Assembly (NCBI GenBank): GCA_028713795.1
Contig: JAQTNP010000018.1
Span: 1 to 15,151 of the forward strand
Length of the DNA stretch: 15,151 nt
Reading direction: 5' to 3'
From: Minisyncoccota bacterium
GTDB lineage: Bacteria > Patescibacteriota > Minisyncoccia > Minisyncoccales > PEYH01
Part shown: positions 4,954 to 11,550 of the stretch, in pieces
Layout: every line of letters starts with the position of its first letter
Position numbering within the stretch: the first letter of the stretch is position 1
The notes under the pieces: generated by a model
What the model was told of the DNA's origin: nothing
The model's input: the letters and a program-made list of their open reading frames with translations, nothing else
Databases searched by the model: none
Translations under genes and position numbers: made by a program

Positions 4954-7368
4954 TTATCTGCCACAACATTTTTTATACTTCTTCCCGCTTCCGCAAGGAC
5001 AAGGGTCATTTCTGCCAATCTTTTTATCCCCCGCATTTACTATTTCTTTAGGTTTTTGCACTTCTGTTTTAACAGTAATATTAGAAATTGATTTTACGAT
5101 AAAATCATCAATCATTTTCAATAGCTGATTAAACATTTTGTATCCTTCATTTTTGTATTCAATAACAGGATCCATTTGGCCGTAAGCCCTTAATCTGACC
5201 TGATCTCTTAAATATTCCATTTCTTCTAAATGTCCAATCCAGAGATTATCCATTGATCTTAAAGCCACATATCTAGCAATGGGCCAGAAATCCTTTTCCC
5301 CTATTTCTTTTTCTTTTTCTAGAAGTTTCCCTTTGTCATCTTTAAAAGCTTCATTAATTCTTTCTTTTAAAATATCTAAAGAATTGGAAAGAATTTCATT
5401 TCTTTTTTTATAGAACGTGTCTCTATGCACATTCATTACATCATCATATTCAAGAAGATGTCTCCTTACATCAAAATTCATTCCTTCAATCTGGCTCTGG
5501 GCTGATTCTATAGCTTTGCTGATAATCCCTGATTCTATTGGCTGGTCTTCCGGGAAATTAAACCTTTCCATTATTGCCCCTATCCTATCCTTGGCAAATA
5601 TTCTCATTAAATCATCTTCTAAAGATAGGAAGAATTGGCTTTCTCCGGGATCTCCCTGTCTTCCAGATCTTCCCCTTAATTGATTGTCTATCCTTCTCGC
5701 ATCGTGCCTTTCTGTTCCTATCACTAAAAGCCCTCCCAGTCCTTTTACTTTTTCTGATTCCTTTTCATCTGAAGGATTACCTCCAAGGATAATATCAACT
5801 CCCCTGCCTGCCATATTGGTGGCAACAGTGACAGCTCCCAATTTTCCTGCTTGGGCGATAATTTCTCCCTCTCTTTGATGATTTTTGGCATTTAAAATAT
5901 TATGGGGAATGCCGTCAATACTTAATAATTTCCCTATATGCTCATTTTTCTCTATTGAACGTGTGCCAACCAATACTGGCTGCCCATTTTTATAGCATTC
6001 TTTTATTCTTTCCACTATTGCATCTAATTTCGCCTTTTCTGTCTTGTATATCGCATCTTTAGAATCCTTTCTAACCATTGGTCTGTTGGTAGGAATTACA
6101 ATTACATCAAGGTTGTACACTTTTCCAAATTCCTCAGCAGAAGTTAAAGCAGTCCCTGTCATTCCGGCTAACTTGGCATACATTCTGAAATAGTTTTGAA
6201 TTGAAATTGTAGCTAGCGTAATTGATTCTGCCTGCACATTCAATCCCTCTTTTGCTTCCATTGCCTGATGCAATCCTCCAGACCATCTTCTTCCATGCAT
6301 CAATCTTCCGGTAAATTCATCAATAATTATAATCTGGCCGTCTTTCACAACATAGTCGCGGTCTTTTTTAAACAAAACTTCTGCTCTTAATGACTGTTCA
6401 AGATAATGAAGATATCTTACCCCTTTATCCTCATATATATTATCTGTTCCTAAGATCTTTTCTATTCTTAAAATCCCTTCTTCTGTTAAAGTTACTGCTT
6501 TTTCTTTTTCAAACATCTGATAATCTGTCTCTGATTTTAATTGTGGGGTTATTTTGGCAAAATCCCTGTACATGGCAGAGCTTTCAGTGTCTGGAGCAGA
6601 TATGATCAAGGGCGTCCTGGCTTCATCAATTAAAATGGAATCAACTTCGTCAATTATGGCAAAAGATAATTCTCTTTGAGCTTTCTGGCTCTGGTCATAT
6701 ATCATATTATCCCTAAGATAATCAAAACCGAATTCATGATTGGTCCCATAGGTAATATCTGCAAGATATGCTTCTTTCCTGGAAACAGGCCTTAGATAAT
6801 CCTCCATTACCCTAAAGCTTCCGGCCTCATCTCTCTGCTTGTCCATTTCCTCAATATTATCTGCTTTGTATGTAGGGTCATACAGAAAAGCTGATTCATG
6901 GGCTATGCAGCCAACACTTAATCCCAAGAGGTGGTATATCTGGCCCATCCAGACAGCATCTCTTTTGGCCAGGTAGTCATTTACGGTAACAATATGCACT
7001 CCTTTTTTGGATAAAGCATTAAGATATGCTGGAGCAGTGGCAGCTAGTGTCTTTCCTTCTCCTGTTCTCATTTCAGCAATCTTTCCTTTATGCAAAGCTA
7101 TACCTCCTATCAGTTGAACGTCAAAATGCCTTTGATTTAATGTTCTTTTAGCGCTTTCCCTAATCAAGGCAAAAGATTCTTCTAAAACATCATCCAATGT
7201 TTTTCCATTTTTAAGCGCCTCAATCAAATTCAAAGACTTTTCTTTTAACCGATCGTCAGAAAGCAAGGAAATTTCATTTTCCAGGTTATTAATCTTTTGG
7301 ACTATCGATTCTGTCTGCTTTACGAATTTCTGATTGTCATCGCCTAAAATCTTTGAAAGAAATGACAT
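4954..7368 (-). CDS. secA: SecA, preprotein translocase ATPase
   Basis: SecA (804 aa) is the motor that drives unfolded preproteins through SecYEG at the membrane. Visible features are the NBD1 Walker A MRTGEGKT (100-107), VNDYLAKRDA, the YGTNHEFGFDYLRDN motif, and Walker B with FAIIDEVDSILIDEARTPL. NBD2 includes TNMAGRGVDIILGG and QLRGRSGRQGDPG. The helical scaffold and wing domain follow, and the protein ends with a zinc-binding SEC-C tail DPCPCGSGKKYKKCC (C790, C792, C801, C802). It is about 100 residues shorter than E. coli SecA, as common in Gram-positives and small genomes. The last codons are duplicated at 4660-4645. The ASCH gene begins one base after the stop, so the two are probably co-translated. 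Confidence 0.98.
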   Translation of the reverse strand: MSFLSKILGDDNQKFVKQTESIVQKINNLENEISLLSDDRLKEKSLNLIEALKNGKTLDDVLEESFALIRESAKRTLNQRHFDVQLIGGIALHKGKIAEMRTGEGKTLAATAPAYLNALSKKGVHIVTVNDYLAKRDAVWMGQIYHLLGLSVGCIAHESAFLYDPTYKADNIEEMDKQRDEAGSFRVMEDYLRPVSRKEAYLADITYGTNHEFGFDYLRDNMIYDQSQKAQRELSFAIIDEVDSILIDEARTPLIISAPDTESSAMYRDFAKITPQLKSETDYQMFEKEKAVTLTEEGILRIEKILGTDNIYEDKGVRYLHYLEQSLRAEVLFKKDRDYVVKDGQIIIIDEFTGRLMHGRRWSGGLHQAMEAKEGLNVQAESITLATISIQNYFRMYAKLAGMTGTALTSAEEFGKVYNLDVIVIPTNRPMVRKDSKDAIYKTEKAKLDAIVERIKECYKNGQPVLVGTRSIEKNEHIGKLLSIDGIPHNILNAKNHQREGEIIAQAGKLGAVTVATNMAGRGVDIILGGNPSDEKESEKVKGLGGLLVIGTERHDARRIDNQLRGRSGRQGDPGESQFFLSLEDDLMRIFAKDRIGAIMERFNFPEDQPIESGIISKAIESAQSQIEGMNFDVRRHLLEYDDVMNVHRDTFYKKRNEILSNSLDILKERINEAFKDDKGKLLEKEKEIGEKDFWPIARYVALRSMDNLWIGHLEEMEYLRDQVRLRAYGQMDPVIEYKNEGYKMFNQLLKMIDDFIVKSISNITVKTEVQKPKEIVNAGDKKIGRNDPCPCGSGKKYKKCCGR
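4959..4974 (-). repeat. 16-bp direct repeat, copy 1 (inside secA 3' end)
   Basis: The same 16 bases, here encoding the KKCCG of the SecA C-terminal zinc motif. Together with copy 2 it brackets the ASCH gene. Confidence 0.6.
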
Positions 7369-7415
7369 AATATTATCTAATTTCTAATTAATCTACCACA
7401 AAAAGGCCTTAAAAG

Positions 7416-7442
7416 AAAGACGGATTAAGATAATCCGTTTTT
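7416..7442. terminator. Palindromic, bidirectional terminator-like hairpin
   Basis: ACGGATTA (7420-7427) and TAATCCGT (7431-7438) form a perfect 8-bp stem with a 3-base loop, extendable through A-T pairs and one G-T to about 12 bp. It lies between the hibernation-factor gene and secA. On the minus strand it is followed by CTTTCTTTT, so it could end the murB-hpf transcript before secA. The T run is better on the plus strand, where no gene needs it. Confidence 0.5.
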
Positions 7443-7453
7443 CTATTAATTGA

Positions 7454-7903
7454 TTATTTTTTATTTATCCCTAGGATCTTTAGGGCTTTTTTCTTCTTAT
7501 CATTAAGAAATACTTCCGAATCCCTTAACCATTCCTTGGTCTTTCTAGCCCAGCCCCTGGCCCTGGCAATTCTTCTGCCTCTATATTTTTTAATTTCATT
7601 TCCTAATTCATCTCTGGCTAAAACAATGGCCGTTCTCAGATCTTCATGGATAACTTCTGACCTTATACTCTTGTTGGGAAGATATATCTGGGCTTCTGCC
7701 CTGAATACGTCTCCTTTCAAATGGTGCTTAGTGGTTTTTCCTATTTCTACCCAGATCTCGCCTTTAACCTTTAATCCTTTTTCAGAAGAATCATCCGGGC
7801 CAAAACCGCCTAAAAATTTTCCGAGCTCATTCATTTTATCTTCTGTCCAGATCCTTAAAGCCTCGTCTAAAGAAATATTAGTTGTTTTTATATTTATTTT
7901 CAT
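7454..7903 (-). CDS. hpf: Ribosome hibernation/stalling factor, HPF/RaiA family (short form)
   Basis: A 149-aa protein of the HPF/YfiA (RaiA, PF02482-type) family, which binds in the decoding centre of the 30S subunit and silences ribosomes under starvation or cold. The beta-alpha-beta-beta-beta-alpha pattern is visible: MKINIKTTNISLDEALRIW, GEIWVEIG, then GDVFRAEAQIYLPNKSIRSE (64-83) and the helix HEDLRTAIVLARDELGNEIKKYR (86-108). A strongly basic tail RGRRIARARGWARK follows. It lacks the C-terminal dimerisation domain of long HPF, so 100S formation through that domain is not expected. It lies between murB and secA on the same strand, has its own near-leaderless promoter, and is followed by a palindromic hairpin. 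Identity as a family member is firm. Confidence 0.9.
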   Translation of the reverse strand: MKINIKTTNISLDEALRIWTEDKMNELGKFLGGFGPDDSSEKGLKVKGEIWVEIGKTTKHHLKGDVFRAEAQIYLPNKSIRSEVIHEDLRTAIVLARDELGNEIKKYRGRRIARARGWARKTKEWLRDSEVFLNDKKKKALKILGINKK

Positions 7904-7909
7904 TTTTTT

Positions 7910-7939
7910 ATCTCAAATATATTTTCCCAAATATATCAA
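7910..7939 (-). promoter_or_regulatory. Promoter of hpf, leaderless
   Basis: TTGATA (7939-7934), an 18-base spacer and TGAGAT (7915-7910). The predicted start, 7903, is the A of the hpf ATG. No Shine-Dalgarno sequence is present. Confidence 0.5.
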
Positions 7940-7945
7940 AGGGAG

Positions 7946-8875
7946 TCAATTAAAAATCTGAATTTCTTTTTCCATGCTTATCTTAAATTCCTTTTTTACC
8001 TTTTTTTCTATTAAATTAATCAATTTAAAGACATCTTTTGCTTTAGCATCGTTTGTATTGATGATAAAATTGGCGTGCAATTTAGAGATTTGAGCTCCTC
8101 CGATGTTTTTTCCCTTTAATCCGCATTTTTCTATTAGAAATCCTGCTGGAATTATTCTTTTTTCATTGAACATTTCCAATTCAGGATATTTCAAAACTAT
8201 TTTTCTGTTTTTTATCTTGCCAAGATAGTTTTTAAAAATGCAACCGGCTGAAGGAAAATTTAAAGGTTGGGTTTTCTTTCTTTGAGAAATTGTTTTTGTT
8301 ATTTCTTCTTTTAAGTTTCCCTTTTTAAGAATTAATTCACAAGAAATGATTACAAGATTTCTATTTTTCTTAAAAATGCTTTCTTTGTATCCAAACTTAC
8401 ATTGTTTTGCAGAAAGATTTTTAATTTTTAAGATTTTTGCATCAAAAACCTTAATTGATTTTACAGAATCCTTGATAGATTTAGAAAATGCCCCGGCATT
8501 GCCATATATCGCCCCTCCTAGGGTTCCTGGAAGCCCAGCTGCCCATTCTAATCCAGATAAATTATGCTTTGCCGATTCTAAGACTAATCTGGATAGCTTT
8601 ATTCCCGCTCCGGCAATGATCGCGTTCTTTTTTATTTCTAAATCCTGATTATTTATTTTAATAATCAAACCGTTAAATCTTTTGTCAGAAAAAAGAATAT
8701 TACTTCCTCCTCCGAGGATAAAAAAAGGCAAATGTGATTTTTTTGCCGTTTTTATAGCTTTTAATATTTCTTCTTTGTTTTCTGCTTCAAAAAAATACTT
8801 AGCAATTCCTCCTATTCTGAAGGTGGAATGATTCTTTAATGAAACATTCCTTTTTATTCCTGTCAGATTATCCAT
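7946..8875 (-). CDS. murB: MurB, UDP-N-acetylenolpyruvoylglucosamine reductase
   Basis: MurB (309 aa) reduces UDP-GlcNAc-enolpyruvate to UDP-MurNAc with FAD and NADPH, the second committed step of peptidoglycan synthesis in the cytoplasm. The FAD-binding motifs are clear: TFRIGG (18-23), ILGGGSN (53-59) and AGLPGTLGGAIYGNAGAF (113-130). YKES.F (163-168) and the short C-terminal domain mark the type II form. The catalytic loop reads PSAGCIFKN (208-216), with Cys212 in place of the usual proton-donor Ser; the terminal catalytic Glu is E304. The ATG lacks a Shine-Dalgarno sequence and is preceded by a structured leader and two promoters. A peptidoglycan gene here indicates a walled cell. Confidence 0.95.
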   Translation of the reverse strand: MDNLTGIKRNVSLKNHSTFRIGGIAKYFFEAENKEEILKAIKTAKKSHLPFFILGGGSNILFSDKRFNGLIIKINNQDLEIKKNAIIAGAGIKLSRLVLESAKHNLSGLEWAAGLPGTLGGAIYGNAGAFSKSIKDSVKSIKVFDAKILKIKNLSAKQCKFGYKESIFKKNRNLVIISCELILKKGNLKEEITKTISQRKKTQPLNFPSAGCIFKNYLGKIKNRKIVLKYPELEMFNEKRIIPAGFLIEKCGLKGKNIGGAQISKLHANFIINTNDAKAKDVFKLINLIEKKVKKEFKISMEKEIQIFN

Positions 8876-8889
8876 TGATTTAAATTAAT

Positions 8890-8944
8890 GGGTCCCGGCA
8901 GTTGACCCCGACAAAGTCATTGGTGGGTGCGTACACCGGAACCC
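8890..8944 (-). promoter_or_regulatory. Structured 5' leader of murB (or separate small RNA)
   Basis: The transcript predicted from the promoter at 8978-8951 starts with GGGUUCCGG (8944-8936), which pairs with CCGGGACCC (8898-8890) in a 9-bp closing helix with one G-U pair. The 37-base interior contains CACCCACC (8929-8922) and UGACUUUGUCGGG (8919-8907), complementary to the neighbouring small RNA. About 60% of these bases are G or C, in an AT-rich background. The helix ends 14 bases before the murB ATG. It matches no riboswitch class I know. No U-run follows, so it is more likely a leader than a terminated RNA. Confidence 0.6.
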
Positions 8945-8950
8945 AGTTAT

Positions 8951-8978
8951 AGTATAGCAAAACATACCATTATGGCAA
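8951..8978 (-). promoter_or_regulatory. Promoter P2 of murB
   Basis: TTGCCA (8978-8973), a 16-base spacer and TATACT (8956-8951) preceded by TGC, an extended -10. The predicted start 8944 is the first G of the leader helix. Unlike the other promoters here it leaves a leader of about 69 bases. Confidence 0.6.
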
Positions 8979-8983
8979 GAAGC

Positions 8984-9007
8984 AAAAAGCCCCCAGAAAC
9001 CGGAGGC
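8984..9007 (-). terminator. Intrinsic terminator of the small RNA
   Basis: On the minus strand GCCUCCGG (9007-9000) pairs with CUGGGGGC (8996-8989) around a UUU loop (8 pairs, two of them G-U), directly followed by UUUUUG. The geometry is textbook for Rho-independent termination. Read-through would reach murB. Confidence 0.75.
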
Positions 9008-9041
9008 CTTTCGCTGACTTTTGTCGGGTTTTCACCCACCT
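8984..9041 (-). ncRNA. Predicted 58-nt small RNA with own promoter and terminator
   Basis: From the predicted start A at 9041 the RNA begins AGGUGGGUGAAAACCC, with a GGGU-GAAA-ACCC hairpin closed by a GNRA tetraloop. A GAC-AAAA-GUC mini-hairpin follows, then the terminator stem and UUUUU. It has a near-consensus promoter and no ORF. Two of its segments are complementary to the murB leader. It may be an independent small RNA or an attenuated murB leader from the upstream promoter. I know no family that it matches. Confidence 0.6.
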
Positions 9042-9047
9042 GGCTAC

Positions 9048-9076
9048 ATCTTAGCAAATACCGCTAAAAATGTCAA
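9048..9076 (-). promoter_or_regulatory. Strong promoter P1 of the small RNA
   Basis: TTGACA (9076-9071, perfect), a 17-base spacer and TAAGAT (9053-9048) preceded by TGC. This is the best promoter in the window and combines a consensus -35 with an extended -10. The predicted start is the A at 9041. Confidence 0.8.
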
Positions 9077-9091
9077 GGGTCTAGGGTAATA

Positions 9092-9120
9092 TTGATTTTA
9101 AAATAGGGGTGATATAAGAT
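9092..9120 (+). promoter_or_regulatory. Promoter of the polyprenyl glycosylphosphotransferase gene, near-leaderless
   Basis: TTGATT (9092-9097), 17 bases and TAAGAT (9115-9120). The predicted start is 9127, one base before the ATG at 9128. It diverges from the small-RNA promoter, with the two -35 boxes 15 bases apart. Confidence 0.6.
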
Positions 9121-9127
9121 TAGGATA

Positions 9128-10471
9128 ATGATTTTTCCAAGCTTTTTAAGAAGATTAATACTGCTTTTTGGGGATATTATATTATATTACTTGGCTTTAA
9201 TTATAACCCTGATAATAAGGTTTGGGAACGGCTTTACGCGCGACCTTATCCTTAAACACCTAATCCCCTTTTCTTGCCTTTTGCCGGTCTGGATAGGCCT
9301 TTTAGCGCTCCTAGACGGGTATGATTTAAAGACCCTCAAAGAGAAGCAGATTTTAGGGATAAAAATAGTATTATTGGGGATATCTGGGGCCCTAATTTCC
9401 GGTCTTTTCTTCTATATCTTTATCTTCTTTGGAATAACTCCAAAAACTAATTTAGTCGTCTTTTCCCTGTTATTCTGCTTCCTTTTGTTCCTTGAAAGGC
9501 AATCTATAGTCAATATATTCTCTGGATATTTGAGAAGAAGAATTGTATTTATCGGGGATTCAAAAGAAACCCAATTACTGATTAAAACAATCCAAGAAAA
9601 TCCTTTGCTTGGTTGGGCATATGTGAAATCTCTGGACGAGAATAGCCTACATGAAGTACAGAATGTCCAAACAGATGTAATTGTAATTGTCCAAGAAAAT
9701 ATTTTAAATTCTCAGAAAGAAGAATTTTTCCATAAGCTGTTTCCTTTGAAGGCAAGTTTTTTAGATCTTCCCTCTGCCTATGAAATTATTCTTAAAAAAA
9801 TACCTATCAATTCAGTAGACCCCAAATGGTTTTTAGCGCATTTTAAAGAAGGGAAAAAACAAGTATATGACAAAGGGAAAAGAATTGCTGATCTCTTAAT
9901 CTCTTCATTAATATTTGCGGTTACTCTACCATTATGGCCTTTGATAGCTATAGCTATCAAATTAGACGATAAAGGAAGCGTCCTTTTCAAACAAAAAAGA
10001 ATGGGTAAGAATTTCAAATCTTTTGTAAATTACAAATTCAGAACAATGAAAGAGAATCATGATAAAACTCCCTGGACACTTGGAAGCCGGGATAGAAGAA
10101 TCACTAGAATCGGAAGATTTTTAAGGGCAATCCACTTAGACGAGCTGCCCCAAATGATAAACATTATTAAAGGAGATATATCTTTGATAGGCCCAAGGCC
10201 TGAAAGTATAGATACAATATCTTTTCTTGAAAAAGAAATCCCATTCTATCATTTAAGGCATCTAATCAAGCCAGGATTTACTGGCTGGGCCCAAGTAGCT
10301 CTATCTGACGCCAAAGAGATAGAACATTTAGATAATAAAGAGCGCAAGACTCAGTACGATTTTCAAAAGATAGAGCATGATTTGTATTATATTAAAAACA
10401 GATCATTTCTTTTTGATCTAATTATCTTTGCAAAAACAATAGATGTTGTTCTTAAAAGGCAAAGGAATTAA
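9128..10471 (+). CDS. Polyprenyl-phosphate sugar-1-phosphate transferase (WbaP/WcaJ type)
   Basis: A 447-aa membrane enzyme that moves a hexose-1-phosphate from a nucleotide sugar to undecaprenyl phosphate, the first step of lipid-linked polysaccharide assembly. The N-terminal third has about four hydrophobic helices (roughly 8-28, 44-64, 78-97, 100-120). A CoA-binding-like middle domain begins RRIVFIGDS. A re-entrant hydrophobic segment near 250-275 (IADLLISSLIFAVTLPLW) opens the catalytic bacterial sugar transferase domain. That domain has KQKRMGKNFKSFVNYKFRTM, LDELPQMINIIKGDISLIGP with the catalytic Asp-Glu pair, RPE and KPGFTGWAQV. It is first in the polysaccharide locus, with its own promoter. 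Its stop overlaps that of the convergent glycosyltransferase in a shared TTAA. The sugar (glucose, galactose or HexNAc) cannot be told. Confidence 0.93.
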   Translation: MIFPSFLRRLILLFGDIILYYLALIITLIIRFGNGFTRDLILKHLIPFSCLLPVWIGLLALLDGYDLKTLKEKQILGIKIVLLGISGALISGLFFYIFIFFGITPKTNLVVFSLLFCFLLFLERQSIVNIFSGYLRRRIVFIGDSKETQLLIKTIQENPLLGWAYVKSLDENSLHEVQNVQTDVIVIVQENILNSQKEEFFHKLFPLKASFLDLPSAYEIILKKIPINSVDPKWFLAHFKEGKKQVYDKGKRIADLLISSLIFAVTLPLWPLIAIAIKLDDKGSVLFKQKRMGKNFKSFVNYKFRTMKENHDKTPWTLGSRDRRITRIGRFLRAIHLDELPQMINIIKGDISLIGPRPESIDTISFLEKEIPFYHLRHLIKPGFTGWAQVALSDAKEIEHLDNKERKTQYDFQKIEHDLYYIKNRSFLFDLIIFAKTIDVVLKRQRN

Positions 10472-11550
10472 CTTAAAAATAAATCAGAATATTGTTTTGA
10501 TATATTTTTAATATCAAATCTTCTCCCTTCCTGATTCAACCAATTTTCTGTTCCCCTTTTTAATCCTTCCGAATATTCCTTATCCTCTATCAGTTTTTTC
10601 ATTACCAAGGCTAGGGCTTTTGAGTCTTTCTGGGGAATTAAAATGCCATTATTATTGATAAACTCTTTTATTGAAGGCAAATCAGAAGCAATAATAATCT
10701 TACCAGCTGCCAATGCTTCTAATGCAGTCAGGCCGAATCCCTCAGACAAGGACGGAGCTAAAAGCACATCTACGCTTTTAAATGCCCGTATCTGATCAAT
10801 TTCTTCTCCTAAAAATTTAATATTATCCAGATCTTTAGCTTTTTCCTTTATCATTTCAGATATACTTCCTTGTCCGTAAATGAGAATAAGAGGGGTCAAT
10901 CCCTGTTCTCTTAATATCCTTGCAGCATCAATAATATATTCGTGCCCCTTTACAAGCTCAATCCTGGCAATTGAACCAAAAACTATTTCCTGATGACTAT
11001 TAGAACATTGTTTAAAAAAATCAAAATCTGTTCCATTCGAAATCTTTACAATTTTTTTATCTGAAACATTAAAATATGAAATTAAAAATTGTTTTACTAC
11101 GTCAGAAATTGCCACAATATTAGTAGAAAATCTGACAGCCAGATTTTTTTTCAATAATCTGATTATCGGGTTTAATTCGTATACGTCATGCTGGATAAAT
11201 ATTCGCTTTTTTACTCCCCAGAACTTGGCCCAAAAGATTCCTAGAATATCAGATTGCCATAAAGAGGTTATCACAATATCCGGCTTGTTTTTAAGAATAA
11301 ATCCTGCTAACTTAAAGAAAGATAGAAAAAGCCATATTGGTTTTTTAAAAGATACAGGATATGAAGATGGCCCGAGAATTATCACTTCGGCTCCGCTTTT
11401 TTGAAACTCATCTTTTAAGGGACCCGACCCGAATATGGTTACCACTTTAATATTAAAATCTTTCTTATCCAGATTTTTAATAAGTTGCAGTAGGAATCTT
11501 TCGGTACCGCCTATCAAGAAATTATTTAAAACAAAAATTATTTTCTTCAT
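10468..11550 (-). CDS. GT4-family glycosyltransferase
   Basis: A 360-aa GT-B fold glycosyltransferase, likely cytoplasmic or membrane-associated, adding a sugar to the lipid-linked glycan with retention of configuration. The N-terminus FVLNNFLIGGTERFLLQL (about 5-22) is the GG-containing acceptor/phosphate loop common in GT4. The C-terminal domain starts near VFGSIARIELVKGHEYII. The donor-binding EX7E motif is EGFGLTALE in SLSEGFGLTALEALAAGK. Length is typical. It is the only minus-strand gene between 9128 and 13570: convergent with the sugar-phosphate transferase (shared TTAA) and divergent from the next glycosyltransferase with the two ATGs abutting. No clear promoter outside coding DNA is possible. 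The sugar specificity is unknown. Confidence 0.9.
   Translation of the reverse strand: MKKIIFVLNNFLIGGTERFLLQLIKNLDKKDFNIKVVTIFGSGPLKDEFQKSGAEVIILGPSSYPVSFKKPIWLFLSFFKLAGFILKNKPDIVITSLWQSDILGIFWAKFWGVKKRIFIQHDVYELNPIIRLLKKNLAVRFSTNIVAISDVVKQFLISYFNVSDKKIVKISNGTDFDFFKQCSNSHQEIVFGSIARIELVKGHEYIIDAARILREQGLTPLILIYGQGSISEMIKEKAKDLDNIKFLGEEIDQIRAFKSVDVLLAPSLSEGFGLTALEALAAGKIIIASDLPSIKEFINNNGILIPQKDSKALALVMKKLIEDKEYSEGLKRGTENWLNQEGRRFDIKNISKQYSDLFLS

Larger units (their letters stand above)
8907..9040. repeat. Two interleaved inverted repeats (A-B-A'-B')
   Basis: Pair A: 9033-9040 with 8922-8929, 8 bases, perfect. Pair B: 9015-9028 with 8907-8919, 13 paired bases with one extra A. Both A and B precede A' and B' in minus-strand order, so if in one molecule they make a pseudoknot rather than nested hairpins. 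Confidence 0.7.

Noticed and set aside
7536..7961. Long open frame on the plus strand opposite hpf (and similar ones opposite murB, secD and secA)
   Set aside because: It lies wholly antisense to a clear family member, has no recognisable domain or promoter, and arises from the codon bias of AT-rich genes.
8889..8947. Possible tRNA gene (GC-rich, closed by a helix)
   Set aside because: The helix is 9 bp with a 37-base interior, and there is no T-arm GGTTCGANTCC sequence, anticodon arm or CCA. It is too short for a tRNA.
8984..9041. Known riboswitch, T-box, SRP RNA, tmRNA or RNase P RNA
   Set aside because: None of their core sequences are present: no T-box GGUGGNACCGCG, no SRP GGAAGG/AGCAGCC apical motif, no tmRNA tag frame, no RNase P cores. 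The RNA is also too short.
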